A stretch of DNA of 64,000 nt, taken from contig NZ_CP071445.1 in the NCBI RefSeq assembly GCF_017352195.1, positions 1,736,001-1,800,000 of the forward strand, in the 5' to 3' direction. The position numbers were made by a program, and so were the translations under genes. Shown here one piece after another: positions 16,529 through 26,565 of the stretch. This DNA is from Sedimentibacter sp. zth1. GTDB taxonomy: Bacteria; Bacillota; Clostridia; Tissierellales; Sedimentibacteraceae. A model generated the notes under the pieces. It searched no databases. It saw nothing but the letters and a program-made list of their open reading frames with translations, and had not been told where the DNA came from. The stretch's first letter is position 1. Each line of letters opens with the position of its first letter.

Positions 16529-18601
16529 CTATTTACCCCCTAACCTATTTTCAAGAAATTTAAACCCATCTACTATATATTTAGGTAATTTAGGAATATT
16601 TTCATTGCTTTCGCACGTTAAAATATTATATAGTAAGCTATTAGCAAACCTGCTTTTTGAATTAGATAGCTTTACTTGCAATTTATATGAATTATTAATT
16701 AGTCCACCATTTTTTATAATATTCTTATATATGTCAGGTTTAATATCTTTTAAAACATTATTTAATATTTTATTATCACTATTTGTTAAAATAAAAGCTT
16801 CCTCAAAACTGGTTGAATAATATCCCTTTATACGATTTTTTTGAAATATTATTTTTAAATTATTTAGTTCTATATACCCACTTTTAACAATATCACATAA
16901 TTTTTCTTTATCATAAAAAAATTTTATAGTTTCATTAGTTGTTATCCTACTACATAATGTATTAATTTGTTTATAAACTTCTGGAAAACCTTCTTCACCT
17001 TTTTCTTTTTTACTACGCTTAATATCTATATCTGTAATAATTAGCGATGGTACATTTAATATATCAATTAATTTTGCATATACCTTTGCATGTGCACCAT
17101 CTATCAAGAAAGCAGAAATATAATATTGATTTAATTTAGAATTTTCATCAATGTAATATTGTAATAATGTATATTCGGTTATTCCTTCTACAAAAATAAC
17201 AGCATCTGAAAAAAATAGTTCTGATACCTTATATTTTATGTGCTTTTTCAAAAAGTTTAATTCATACTTTGTTATCTTTTCTTCATCTTCAGATTTAAAA
17301 TCTATATCTATAATTTTATCATCATTTAGGCTTACTGACTTTGCTATACCATCAACTGTAGTAATGTAATTTATATTATTGAATGTATTTCCTGAGTGTA
17401 TTTTACTGTTTAAAATATGTGATGAATGAGTAGTTATAATTATTTGACTATTTACATGTTTATTTTTGCTTTCTAATAGGGCTGATATCATATCATCAAT
17501 GTATTTAATAAATTGTTCCTGCATTTGAGGATGCATAAACGTTTCTGGTTCTTCAATTGATATTAAATTTACCTTGCTATTAAAAGATGATTCTGGATAT
17601 TTTTCCATATAAGTAATTATGTCAGCAACTATCATCATTAAATGTGTATAACCTAATCCAAATTGCTGTTCTGGAATATTATTGTTACCTTCTACATACT
17701 CATACTTTATAACACTTTGAATTAGCTTTTGAAATGTTAAATCCGACTTTAACAATACCTTGCATTTTTCACTTAAAATAACTTTACTTAAAGATTTGTT
17801 AATGTCATCACTATGATTCTTTTTTATATCCTTAGATAACTTATTGTTAATTTTTAAAATTTCATCATCTAATTTATCCACAATTTTTTCATCAATAATT
17901 ATATTATATCTATATTCAATAATTTTTTGAAATGCTTTTGATAAGCAATTATTATTTTTAATATTAATAGCTTTTATGGGTGTTAATTCTATTAATTTAT
18001 TTAAACTAAAGATATTTCTTTTTTCATTAGCTGAATTGTAGTATACGGTTTGAAATTCTGTCTTATTTATTAAATACAAAAATCTATCGAATTCCTGGCT
18101 TTTATAATCTTTGGCTAAAAATTTTTCTAAATCTTTTATATATATTTCACTATCTTTTACTTCATACTTTACAATAATTTCTACTTCTGATTTTTTTACA
18201 TCTTCTAATGACATAAACGGAATAATGTTTGTTACTAAGTCTTCATTGTTGTTATCTATTCCAATTATTATTACAAATTTTAAATATGGACATGAAATAG
18301 CGTCAATCTCTTTAAAATCATGTTTTTTATATTTTTCTAACAAATTCTTGAGATAATTAAAATTAAAATCTTCTGCTTTAAATTTAGTTTCATTTATAAG
18401 TTTGTTTAAAGCTTCAGTAACAGTTGTTTTACCGCTATTATTCTTTCCAACTATAAGAGTAGTTTTTTGTGCGATATTAACTTTATTATTTACAGCTGTG
18501 CTTTTTTTATAGTCCTCTGCATCAATAAACTCAATAGTATTATCTTTATCTATTTCTCCAAATTTTCTAAAATTAATAATAGATAAGCTCTTTAAATACA
18601 T
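16529..18601 (-). CDS. OLD-family ATP-dependent nuclease, GajA-like
   Basis: About 690 residues. The N-terminal ABC-type ATPase has Walker A GKNNSGKTT (about residues 52-60) and a Walker B/signature region in ISIEEPETFMHPQ. The C-terminal TOPRIM domain shows IFVEGITEY and the acidic ITDIDIK, the metal ligands for DNA cleavage. Adjacent co-directional UvrD-like helicase makes this a class 2 OLD protein, the Gabija arrangement. The ATG at 18601 has GGAGG before it; a reading nine codons longer has no such site. Part of the element 2 defence cargo. Confidence 0.86.
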   Translation of the reverse strand: MYLKSLSIINFRKFGEIDKDNTIEFIDAEDYKKSTAVNNKVNIAQKTTLIVGKNNSGKTTVTEALNKLINETKFKAEDFNFNYLKNLLEKYKKHDFKEIDAISCPYLKFVIIIGIDNNNEDLVTNIIPFMSLEDVKKSEVEIIVKYEVKDSEIYIKDLEKFLAKDYKSQEFDRFLYLINKTEFQTVYYNSANEKRNIFSLNKLIELTPIKAINIKNNNCLSKAFQKIIEYRYNIIIDEKIVDKLDDEILKINNKLSKDIKKNHSDDINKSLSKVILSEKCKVLLKSDLTFQKLIQSVIKYEYVEGNNNIPEQQFGLGYTHLMMIVADIITYMEKYPESSFNSKVNLISIEEPETFMHPQMQEQFIKYIDDMISALLESKNKHVNSQIIITTHSSHILNSKIHSGNTFNNINYITTVDGIAKSVSLNDDKIIDIDFKSEDEEKITKYELNFLKKHIKYKVSELFFSDAVIFVEGITEYTLLQYYIDENSKLNQYYISAFLIDGAHAKVYAKLIDILNVPSLIITDIDIKRSKKEKGEEGFPEVYKQINTLCSRITTNETIKFFYDKEKLCDIVKSGYIELNNLKIIFQKNRIKGYYSTSFEEAFILTNSDNKILNNVLKDIKPDIYKNIIKNGGLINNSYKLQVKLSNSKSRFANSLLYNILTCESNENIPKLPKYIVDGFKFLENRLGGK

Positions 18602-18771
18602 AGTTTTCCTCCAAAATAACAATTCCAATAATTTTTTGATATTATATTACATATTATACCATTTATTTTCCATTTTACAAGGAATAAAGGTAAATAAATG
18701 TATTTTTAATTTAGTATAGCTTAATTAATAATTTAACGTTAGAAAAATTATATTTTAAAAACAATATACAA

Positions 18772-18816
18772 AAAAAACTCAGAACTAATCATTAAAGACA
18801 TATTTCTGAGTTTTTG
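18772..18816. terminator. Terminator between the R-M set and the Gabija-like pair
   Basis: AAAACTCAGAA (to 18784) pairs with TTCTGAGTTTT (from 18804). It has A/T runs on both sides, so it can work in either direction. Confidence 0.75.
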
Positions 18817-18894
18817 CTTTTAGGGTGTATAACAATCTATACTTGATTGTTATACCATATTATATAATTAATAATTTTAAAAACAGTGTTTTTA

Positions 18895-20529
18895 TTATCC
18901 TCTACCTAATCTTCTTTTCTGAAGTTTTTTCCATATATTTCTACACGTCTTGCACAAATCAGAATCAAATTTCAAAAACTCTATAAGAACAACATTATCA
19001 ACAAGATCTAATGCATCTTCTATATTTTCATTATTTCTTACAATATTATCAATTTTTTTAAGCAATTCTTTCTTTTTATCTTCAGGAAAATTTTCTACAA
19101 TTGGTAACATGATATTTCCCATCTCACCAGGCAGAATTTCAAGCACACCACCACCATAACTCCTACCACATATTTCGGTAAATGCAAAAGAAATACTGTT
19201 ATAATAAGAAAGAAGTAATGTTTCTGCATCCACCTCTTCATTTAACTTCATACGATGCATCGTATCCGTTGAAATTGCTTCACACTTATTTAATACAAAC
19301 TTCGGATATAAGTTGTTACGTCTTAAGAAAAATGCATCTGGTATCCAGATGGAAGGTACTATATACCATCTATCTCTAATAGAGCATTTGTATCCTTTAT
19401 CCGCATCATTATCTTCACCTAATTTAATATACTCTGTATGCCTTAAAGCATACTCTCTAAAAGGTTTTGAAGGAAATACTACTAATCTAGCTTTTTTACC
19501 ATTATCATCATTTTTCTTCCAATCTGATTTAGTAAAATATATCCCGTGCGCATGAGAACTTCTTCCAATTAAAGGAAGTGTTACTTCATCAAGTTGATAT
19601 ATTTCACTTGTTTGTTTATCAACAGAAAAATAGTCATTGTTACCTGTTGTAACACCTACATTGATAGTACCAAAACTAGAAAATGATGCAAACCGCGCAT
19701 CTTTTTTTATTTGCTGTATTGCCTTTATTTCATCAGATGTAGTAAAATATTTCGTCCATTTCTCCTTAACATGCTGCATTTTTTGATATCCATTAGAATG
19801 CAAGTCTAATGAGGCAAAATCATCTAAATCATTTATTTCTACTATTCTTATACCTTTTTCTTCACCACCCTTTTCTCCAACAAATACAATCACCTCTTGC
19901 TCTATTTCAGGAAATACAAGCTTCTCAAATGTAATTAGAGTAATTCTTGAATATTGATTCGATAAAAATAATCGTAAGTCCTCAGCATATGCTACTTGCA
20001 ATATTTCTGCAGGTATTACAAATGCTATTCTTCCTGTTTCATTTAACATTTGTGTACAAGCTACCAAAAATCCAACCCATACATTTACAAGTTTATTTGA
20101 CTTCATTCCATGAGATGTAAGAATACATGATAAACTTTCACGTTGTTCTTCTGAAAGATATTGATAACGAATGTAAGGAGGGTTTCCTAAAATTAAATCA
20201 TATTTTAAAGATTTATAATTCTGATTATAAAAATCAAAAAAATCATTATTTATAATATCTACATTCATATATTTATTATATTTATTATATTTATTTTTTA
20301 CCTTATGCGCTTCCTGTGTATCCAATTCTATAGCTGTAAATTTCTCAACTTTTTTCAAAAAATTCTTTTCCTTCATACTATCAAGAAACACACCATCTCC
20401 ACAACTAGGCTCTAAAATCTTTGATATATTTTCGGCAGCAAAAAGATCTACCATAGCATTTGCTAATTGCAATGGCGTATAATATGCTCCTCTTAACTTT
20501 TGCTCTGTATTATCTTTTTTTAATTTCAT
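18895..20529 (-). CDS. Adenine-specific DNA methyltransferase (M.TaqI/M.Eco57I-like)
   Basis: 544 residues of an N6-adenine methyltransferase of the gamma type. Region X/start GAYYTPLQLANAM, motif I LEPSCGDGVF (39-48) for S-adenosylmethionine, motif IV NPPY (116-119). A C-terminal target-recognition half follows. It lies 5 bases behind the large type IIG gene in the same direction. In Eco57I-like systems the bifunctional enzyme methylates one strand and a separate methyltransferase completes protection; that is the likely job here. Recognition sequence cannot be read off. Confidence 0.88.
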   Translation of the reverse strand: MKLKKDNTEQKLRGAYYTPLQLANAMVDLFAAENISKILEPSCGDGVFLDSMKEKNFLKKVEKFTAIELDTQEAHKVKNKYNKYNKYMNVDIINNDFFDFYNQNYKSLKYDLILGNPPYIRYQYLSEEQRESLSCILTSHGMKSNKLVNVWVGFLVACTQMLNETGRIAFVIPAEILQVAYAEDLRLFLSNQYSRITLITFEKLVFPEIEQEVIVFVGEKGGEEKGIRIVEINDLDDFASLDLHSNGYQKMQHVKEKWTKYFTTSDEIKAIQQIKKDARFASFSSFGTINVGVTTGNNDYFSVDKQTSEIYQLDEVTLPLIGRSSHAHGIYFTKSDWKKNDDNGKKARLVVFPSKPFREYALRHTEYIKLGEDNDADKGYKCSIRDRWYIVPSIWIPDAFFLRRNNLYPKFVLNKCEAISTDTMHRMKLNEEVDAETLLLSYYNSISFAFTEICGRSYGGGVLEILPGEMGNIMLPIVENFPEDKKKELLKKIDNIVRNNENIEDALDLVDNVVLIEFLKFDSDLCKTCRNIWKKLQKRRLGRG

Positions 20530-20534
20530 TGTCT

Positions 20535-23534
20535 TTAATCATCCTTTAAGAATTCAAGCCTATATACTTTATTTATATTTATTTCAATTGATTTAATAAG
20601 TTTAATTTTTTTTCGTTCAAGTGTAGTAACAACACTTTTTTCAGGTTTTTTTATTAACTGCTCATTAATTTTATAAATCTCTCGTGTCTCTTTTACAACA
20701 ATATCATATATTTCTTTTTGCTCTGGAATATTAAAATCTAGTTCAACAAACGGTAACATTTTCAAAACATCACCACCACGAGCAAAATAACCACCTTCAA
20801 AATCACTACCTATAATCTGTAATATGCGTTCCGTGTGTAAATTTGTAAGCCATGCTTGAATATACTCTAACTCATACGGACTATCTTCTTTAATAGTTAT
20901 GGCACAATATCCTGCTGTACCTCCAACCGATATTAACATATTCTGAGTATCATATGCATACATAGGAGCTTTGCTCATAATTCCAACAATTAGCTTTATT
21001 CTATTAGCAAATGATGAAAGATGCTGATTCCTGCCATATTGATACCAAGTATCAGCTGTTGCATAAGGAACTTTTCTTTTCCCTTGTGGTGCTATTCCTC
21101 GTGGTACAAGATCATCATAATTATCAAGTAAATATTTGTATGTACCGCTATATTTAGTTTTTATTATATCTTGAGCAAATAAATGCCCATTAACATCATA
21201 TGGAAATATAATCCATTTATCGGTTTGCAAGATACTATAAGTATTTAATCCCTTTTCGCTTTTTTTAACAGGTTTAAAATATGGTCTTAATATATCTTTT
21301 TCAATAGTATAAGTCTTATTGTTTTTAAAAATAGTAAATGTATTTTCATCTTCCTGCAGAACATTTTCTAATGAAAACCAATATGTTTTATTAGTTTCTG
21401 CGCTTGTTTGAATTCCTCCAAAAATATCAACATATTTTGTAATTGAAACAGCAACATTATCTAATTTCTTCAATAAATTCAAGAAATCAAAATCAGTAGT
21501 CAATCTCCAAGGATATTCATTAAGTATAGTGCTTTTTAATACAACAGAACAATTCTCTTCTCCCGACCATAATGCTGCGGAGGACTTTACCTTTGCATAA
21601 TTAAATTGTTCACAAATCTGTTTTTGCATTAAAATAATTGAACTATAAATTGTTTTGTCAGCAAAAAGTTGTGCATCACCAAAATCATCTAATGAAACCA
21701 AAAACTGATTTGTCGATATAAGCTTTCTCAACTTTTGACCAGCTCCAATTTTAAAGAACTTATTAGGAATAATGTAACAAACATATCCTCCATCTATAAC
21801 TTTTTGAATAGATCTTTCTACAAAAACAAAGTATTTATCAAACTGCTTATAAGCAGTTTGATAACTTTTTTTGTATAAATCAAATTCAAGTTGAGCTAGA
21901 AGATTATGCATACCTTCTGTATTTACGTATGGAGGATTTCCAATAATAGCATCAAAAGATTTACCACCATTAATTAAATTCCAATCAAATGGTGCAATTT
22001 CAATCAATTCTTCATTTGAAACATTCATCTTTGCTAACTCATTACTGCTAATTAATGAATTACCATAAACAATATTATCATCAATATTAGGTAATATTGG
22101 TGAACAAGATTCTACAGATGGATTTGATTCATCCTCTATAAGTTTAATTAATAATGAAAATTTCGCAACTTCAACAGCATGAATATCTATGTCTATACCA
22201 AAAATGCACGAAGATAATATTCTTTTTTTATCCTCTAGCGGTAATTTTTTGCGCCCTGAATCTAATTCAATCAAATAATCAGGCTGATTTATCTTGTACC
22301 ACTCTATACAATACTGTATCAAATAATTATAGGCTTCCTCCAAGAATATTCCAGACCCACAAGCAATATCCGCAATTTTTAATTTTTCCACTTCTTTTGG
22401 TGCTTTTCCTGAACATAATCTACTTAAAGTTTTTTCGACCATATATTTGACAATTTCAGTTGGAGTAGTTACAACTGCTCTATTAACACAATCTTTCTTC
22501 TTTTTCAGGATAATTGTATCATTATCAGAAATAGATAGTTGTTCTGTTAAAAATGCCTCATATATTTTTCCAAGTAAGTTTGGCTCAATAATATTAAACA
22601 TATATGGACTTTGAGGATAATAAAGGCTTATAATAATATCAATAATAATTTGGTTATTTAGATCAAAAATTATATTTTCACCTTCAAATATTCCAGAATT
22701 ATATCTTCTATCTGCTAAACGGAAAAGTTCCTCTAATTTTATTTTTACCTGTTCACCATTAATTGTGTCCTTTAATTTATGATATAATGGTAAATTTCTG
22801 TCTTCACATATTCTCAAAAAAACAATTTGATTTATAAACTCCTGTACCACATCATTAAGCTTTCCTATTGAACGATATTTTTCAGATGTACTGTATAAAT
22901 AATTACTTAATGATAATCTCCAGTTGTTAATTTGCTCTAAAAATAAATCGTCAACTTGTTTTTTATGTCTTTCTGAACAGATAAAATTATTTACACAAAA
23001 GTTATCAAAAACACCATTATAGATATTATCACGAGATAAAAGCTCTTCTATTTCATTAAATTTACTTGAGTATTCGCTATAGTGATATTTACGATATAAC
23101 GCTACAGAGCAATTATCGTTTATTTCCGGAACATAAGTAGTATCATACACAATTAAATATTCAAAATTTGTTAGCACAACTATCTTATGATTTGCATTCC
23201 AGCCATACTTTCTTGCTTGAAATGCCGATTCAAATACTTTACTAATATCAACTGCCGGTTTCTTTGCTTCAACAAAAAACTTTGTAACTCCCTTCAATGT
23301 TAATGAGTAATCTGGTCGGTCTGTTTCAGTTGAATAATTCTCAACAATAACTTCCCTATATTGAGGAGGTAATGCTTTTTCGTTAGATACATCCCATCCC
23401 AACAGTTTAAGCAATGGATCAATATATTCAATCCTGCAAGAATGTTCATTATAATGCTTATTAGCGTCATGATAATATTCAAGATTTTCTTCAAACTTTC
23501 TAGTCAGACTTTCAATCTGTTCTATTTTGTTCAT
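20535..23534 (-). CDS. Type IIG restriction-modification enzyme (Eco57I-like)
   Basis: 999 residues joining nuclease, methylase and specificity in one chain. The N-terminal PD-(D/E)xK nuclease has Pro74-Asp75 and Glu89-Ala-Lys91 (RPDYSLTLKG...VEAKKP). The methylase has motif I ADIACGSGIF (388-397) and NPPY (533-536), preceded by TTPTEIVKYMV. The target-recognition region takes up the last 350 residues (e.g. GTAGYCAI, EGGYFARGGDV). RBS GGAG before ATG. The start overlaps the end of a small HTH gene by 4 bases. Together with the following methyltransferase it forms a full restriction system against incoming DNA. Confidence 0.9.
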   Translation of the reverse strand: MNKIEQIESLTRKFEENLEYYHDANKHYNEHSCRIEYIDPLLKLLGWDVSNEKALPPQYREVIVENYSTETDRPDYSLTLKGVTKFFVEAKKPAVDISKVFESAFQARKYGWNANHKIVVLTNFEYLIVYDTTYVPEINDNCSVALYRKYHYSEYSSKFNEIEELLSRDNIYNGVFDNFCVNNFICSERHKKQVDDLFLEQINNWRLSLSNYLYSTSEKYRSIGKLNDVVQEFINQIVFLRICEDRNLPLYHKLKDTINGEQVKIKLEELFRLADRRYNSGIFEGENIIFDLNNQIIIDIIISLYYPQSPYMFNIIEPNLLGKIYEAFLTEQLSISDNDTIILKKKKDCVNRAVVTTPTEIVKYMVEKTLSRLCSGKAPKEVEKLKIADIACGSGIFLEEAYNYLIQYCIEWYKINQPDYLIELDSGRKKLPLEDKKRILSSCIFGIDIDIHAVEVAKFSLLIKLIEDESNPSVESCSPILPNIDDNIVYGNSLISSNELAKMNVSNEELIEIAPFDWNLINGGKSFDAIIGNPPYVNTEGMHNLLAQLEFDLYKKSYQTAYKQFDKYFVFVERSIQKVIDGGYVCYIIPNKFFKIGAGQKLRKLISTNQFLVSLDDFGDAQLFADKTIYSSIILMQKQICEQFNYAKVKSSAALWSGEENCSVVLKSTILNEYPWRLTTDFDFLNLLKKLDNVAVSITKYVDIFGGIQTSAETNKTYWFSLENVLQEDENTFTIFKNNKTYTIEKDILRPYFKPVKKSEKGLNTYSILQTDKWIIFPYDVNGHLFAQDIIKTKYSGTYKYLLDNYDDLVPRGIAPQGKRKVPYATADTWYQYGRNQHLSSFANRIKLIVGIMSKAPMYAYDTQNMLISVGGTAGYCAITIKEDSPYELEYIQAWLTNLHTERILQIIGSDFEGGYFARGGDVLKMLPFVELDFNIPEQKEIYDIVVKETREIYKINEQLIKKPEKSVVTTLERKKIKLIKSIEININKVYRLEFLKDD

Positions 23535-23713
23535 TTTTTATCTCCATTCTTACATTTTCTAGCATCGTTTGGCTTTTCTGCATCTTTTGGAAGTACCCAT
23601 AAATTAGCCATTTTAGTTGCACCTTTTATTCTGCCTTCTGAGCAAAGAATCTGTACACGCCTACGTGTTATTCCCCATTTATTAGCAGCATCCTGTGCCG
23701 TCATATACTCCAT
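23531..23713 (-). CDS. Small helix-turn-helix protein leading the R-M operon
   Basis: 60 residues of a MerR/AlpA-like helix-turn-helix: MTAQDAANKWGITRRRVQIL, then GRIKGA...LWVLPKDAEKP. This small family is common next to R-M and other accessory genes in clostridia. Good ribosome site (GAAGG). Its last 4 bases overlap the type IIG start, so translation is coupled. A control protein for timing of restriction expression is a reasonable reading, not shown. Confidence 0.82.
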   Translation of the reverse strand: MEYMTAQDAANKWGITRRRVQILCSEGRIKGATKMANLWVLPKDAEKPNDARKCKNGDKK

Positions 23714-23884
23714 TTTTGCACCTTCCTTAATATATACATTTATGAAAAATTATAATATAAATCATTATATTCTATATATCGAACAATTACAATAATTACT
23801 TTATGAATCATAAAATTATCAACACTTTTTTGATAATTAAACACATTTCACTTATATATTATAACCCTGAATACAAATGTGAGA

Positions 23885-23916
23885 GGTCTCTATTGCATAG
23901 AGAACCCCTCGCGAGG
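23885..23916 (+). promoter_or_regulatory. Hairpin plus 10-bp palindrome in the leader of the amidoligase operon
   Basis: GGTCTCTATTGCATAGAGAACC (split 23885-23895 / 23896-23906) can fold on itself. It abuts the perfect palindrome CCTCGCGAGG (23907-23916), unusually GC-rich for this region. It lies 25 bases before the amidoligase start codon, in the 5' leader or at an operator. Candidate regulator site. Confidence 0.5.
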
Positions 23917-23941
23917 ATCATAAAATTTGGAGGAAAATAAA

Positions 23942-25024
23942 ATGTGTAAAAAAATAATTTGTGAAGTATGTGGAAACGAATTTGACAGTTCAGAAATTAA
24001 TGAGTTTGATGGTGAAATATTATGTGACGATTGTTATGATGAGCTAACTGTAAATTGCTCTATTTGTGGTAAAACTATGCTTAGAGAAAGCGCCATGGAG
24101 CATAATGACAGGTTTTTCTGTAATACTTGTTTTAATAATAACTATAGGTATTGTACTGAATGTGATGAAGTAATTCCCTTATCTGAAATTTATTATTATG
24201 AGGATGAACCTTACTGTAGAAGTTGTTATAATAAAATTGATTATTACATAAAAGACTATAACTATAAACCAGAGCCCATATTTTTCGGTGATGGAAATAA
24301 ATATTTAGGTGTAGAGCTTGAGATTGACGAAGGTGGAGAATCTGAATACAATGCTCAGCTTATTCAAGATATTGCGAATAATAAAGATAGCCATATATAT
24401 ATTAAGCATGATAGTTCATTAGATGAAGGCATGGAAATAGTTACTCATCCAATGACACTAGATTATCATAAAAATAATATGCCATGGAAAGAAGTGCTTG
24501 AAAAGGCAAAAGATCTTGATTATTCAAGTCATTATACAGAAACTGCCGGACTTCATGTACATGTTAATAAAAATTTCTTTGGTTCCTCCATTGAAGAACA
24601 GGATGAAAGGATTTCAAGGGTTCTATTCTTTGTTGAAAACAACTGGGACAAGATAGTATGTTTTAGCAGAAGAACGGAAGATAATATTAGGCGCTGGGCT
24701 TATAAATATGATATTAAAAGCAATCCAAAGGATGTATTAGACAAAGCTAAAAGAAACAGTTCAAGATATACATGTGTTAATATTACAAATATTAGCACCA
24801 TTGAATTTAGAGTATTTAGAGGAACTCTAAAATATAATACACTCATAGCCACATTACAATTCGTTGATGAAATATGTAATGTGGCTTTTTCTATGTCTGA
24901 TAAAGAAATTCATAATTTGACATGGAATAAATTTATTAATAGGTTAAACCCATATGCGGTTCCAGAATTAATTACCTATTTAGAAGAAAGAAAATTATAT
25001 ACAAGGAAAGTAGGTGTTAAATAA
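23942..25024 (+). CDS. Amidoligase-family protein with N-terminal zinc-ribbon repeats
   Basis: About 360 residues. The first 105 hold four to five CxxC pairs in LIM-like repeats (CEVCGNEF, CDDCYDEL, CSICGKT, CNTCF, CTECDE, CRSCYNK). The rest matches the Amidoligase_2 family, an ATP-dependent COOH-NH2 ligase fold related to glutamine synthetase: LGVELEIDEGG, HDSSLDEGMEIVTHP, AGLHVHVN and IEFRVFRGT. Start at 23942 chosen for GGAGG upstream. Its stop overlaps the next gene, a class II glutamine amidotransferase, which would supply ammonia or a glutamine donor. Such pairs are predicted to add amide links to a protein or small peptide; the substrate is unknown. Confidence 0.85.
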   Translation: MCKKIICEVCGNEFDSSEINEFDGEILCDDCYDELTVNCSICGKTMLRESAMEHNDRFFCNTCFNNNYRYCTECDEVIPLSEIYYYEDEPYCRSCYNKIDYYIKDYNYKPEPIFFGDGNKYLGVELEIDEGGESEYNAQLIQDIANNKDSHIYIKHDSSLDEGMEIVTHPMTLDYHKNNMPWKEVLEKAKDLDYSSHYTETAGLHVHVNKNFFGSSIEEQDERISRVLFFVENNWDKIVCFSRRTEDNIRRWAYKYDIKSNPKDVLDKAKRNSSRYTCVNITNISTIEFRVFRGTLKYNTLIATLQFVDEICNVAFSMSDKEIHNLTWNKFINRLNPYAVPELITYLEERKLYTRKVGVK

Positions 25025-25992
25025 TGTGTAGCTTATTTGGAATTTTAAATTATACGAAAAACTTGAATAAGGAGCAAAAGAATATTATTTTAAAGGTATT
25101 AGCAAATGAATGTGAAGTTAGAGGAACAGATGCTACAGGTATATCTTATAATTTTAATAACAGACTTACTGTATTTAAAAGACCTCTACCCTCTCATAAA
25201 ATTAAGTTTAATGTACCTCAAGGTGCAAATACAATAATGGGACATACTAGATTAACTACACAAGGGTTAGAAAAGTACAACTATAATAATCATCCATTTG
25301 TGGGTAATTGTAATAATACTAAATATTCATTAGCACACAATGGCATTATCTATAATGATGAACAGCTAAGAAGACAATTCAAGCTGAAAAATACCCATAT
25401 TCAAACTGATACATACATAGCGGTTCAATTAATAGACAACCATAAATCTCTTGATTTTAAGTCAATAGCTGATTCAGTTGAACAGCTAGAAGGATATTTT
25501 ACATTTACTATTCTTGATAATGAAGGTAATCTATACATCATCAAGGGTGAAAGTCCATTAGCTCTATATCATTTCAAAGAGTATGGATTTTATATTTATG
25601 CTTCTACCGAAGAAATACTTACTAAAACCCTAAAAAGACTTGGCTTAAATAAACTTAAATACAATAAAATAGAGCTGTTTCAAGGTGATATTTTAAAAAT
25701 AGATACTAAAGGCAAAAAAGAAATGTCTCAGTATACTCCTAATGAGACATTAAGTTTTCCTAGTTGTCCATATAAATATTATGATGATTATGACAATAAC
25801 AACACTAGTGATAGTGATAGTATTGAGTGTAGTTATTACAAGCTAATAATTGAATATGCTAGAAGTTTAGGCTTTACAAAGAAAAATATTGATTTACTTA
25901 TGGATACTGGTTTTGAGGTTGAGGATATAGAAGAATTACTAAACGATCCTAACGAGCTATCTATGTATATTGATTGTTATTACTGTAAGTAG
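25024..25992 (+). CDS. Class II glutamine amidotransferase
   Basis: 322 residues of the Ntn-hydrolase glutaminase type. The catalytic Cys is residue 2 (MCSLFGIL), exposed after Met removal. Other family blocks are RGTDATGI, the substrate-binding GHTRLTTQG, AHNGIIYND and QTDTYIAV. It lacks the sugar-isomerase or synthetase domains of GlmS, PurF or AsnB. The C-terminal 90 residues are acidic and Asn/Asp-rich with a UBA-like helical end (LGFTKKNIDLLMDTGFEVEDIEELL). It starts at the last base of the amidoligase stop codon and should act with it as a two-part amide-forming enzyme. Confidence 0.87.
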   Translation: MCSLFGILNYTKNLNKEQKNIILKVLANECEVRGTDATGISYNFNNRLTVFKRPLPSHKIKFNVPQGANTIMGHTRLTTQGLEKYNYNNHPFVGNCNNTKYSLAHNGIIYNDEQLRRQFKLKNTHIQTDTYIAVQLIDNHKSLDFKSIADSVEQLEGYFTFTILDNEGNLYIIKGESPLALYHFKEYGFYIYASTEEILTKTLKRLGLNKLKYNKIELFQGDILKIDTKGKKEMSQYTPNETLSFPSCPYKYYDDYDNNNTSDSDSIECSYYKLIIEYARSLGFTKKNIDLLMDTGFEVEDIEELLNDPNELSMYIDCYYCK

Positions 25993-26001
25993 GAGGTAGA
26001 C

Positions 26002-26484
26002 ATGCATAGTAGAATATTTGTATATAGCAAGAATAATAAGATTAAGAAATCTAATATAACTACAAGCAGCTTTAATGAGCATTGGTTTACTAATAATATA
26101 GCTGATTATGTAGTTAATAGCAGCCTACACGAGGATATTAAATGGTTAAAAGCTACACTTAATGATTTACCTATAGATGTCGATATTGATAGAAAATATA
26201 TAATATCTCATGATGATTTTAAAACTATGTATTTTAAAGATAAATATAACAAATTCATTGAATTATTAGTAAAAAAGAAGGATGATATAACACTTGATAA
26301 ATTTTCTAGTAGTAATATATACATATTTAATGACCTATGGCAATTAAACAATCTATATAATGATAAATACAGCTTCTACTTTTGTAATGAAGGTATTGAG
26401 TTGTTGACTATGGATGAATTTGTTAGAAAAATGGAGGATGATTGCAAGTATTATATAATAAAGACATTTGATTATCATTTTTAG
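26002..26484 (+). CDS. Hypothetical third gene of the amidoligase operon
   Basis: 160 residues, no family recognised. Mixed alpha/beta composition, rich in Asp, Lys and Tyr, with no membrane segment or signal peptide. Clean ribosome site (AGGAGGTAGAC before ATG). It lies 9 bases after the amidotransferase stop. Position makes it a likely accessory or substrate-adapter protein for the ligase. Confidence 0.75.
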   Translation: MHSRIFVYSKNNKIKKSNITTSSFNEHWFTNNIADYVVNSSLHEDIKWLKATLNDLPIDVDIDRKYIISHDDFKTMYFKDKYNKFIELLVKKKDDITLDKFSSSNIYIFNDLWQLNNLYNDKYSFYFCNEGIELLTMDEFVRKMEDDCKYYIIKTFDYHF

Positions 26485-26565
26485 CTATTGTTAAATTATA
26501 GAAAATATTGTAAAATAATTTTAACAATACTTTTAATAATCAATTTTATATTTATGGAGGATGAA

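Noticed and set aside
18895-23713. BREX or DISARM system
   Set aside because: No PglZ, BrxC-like ATPase or DISARM helicase is present; the set fits type IIG plus a second methyltransferase.
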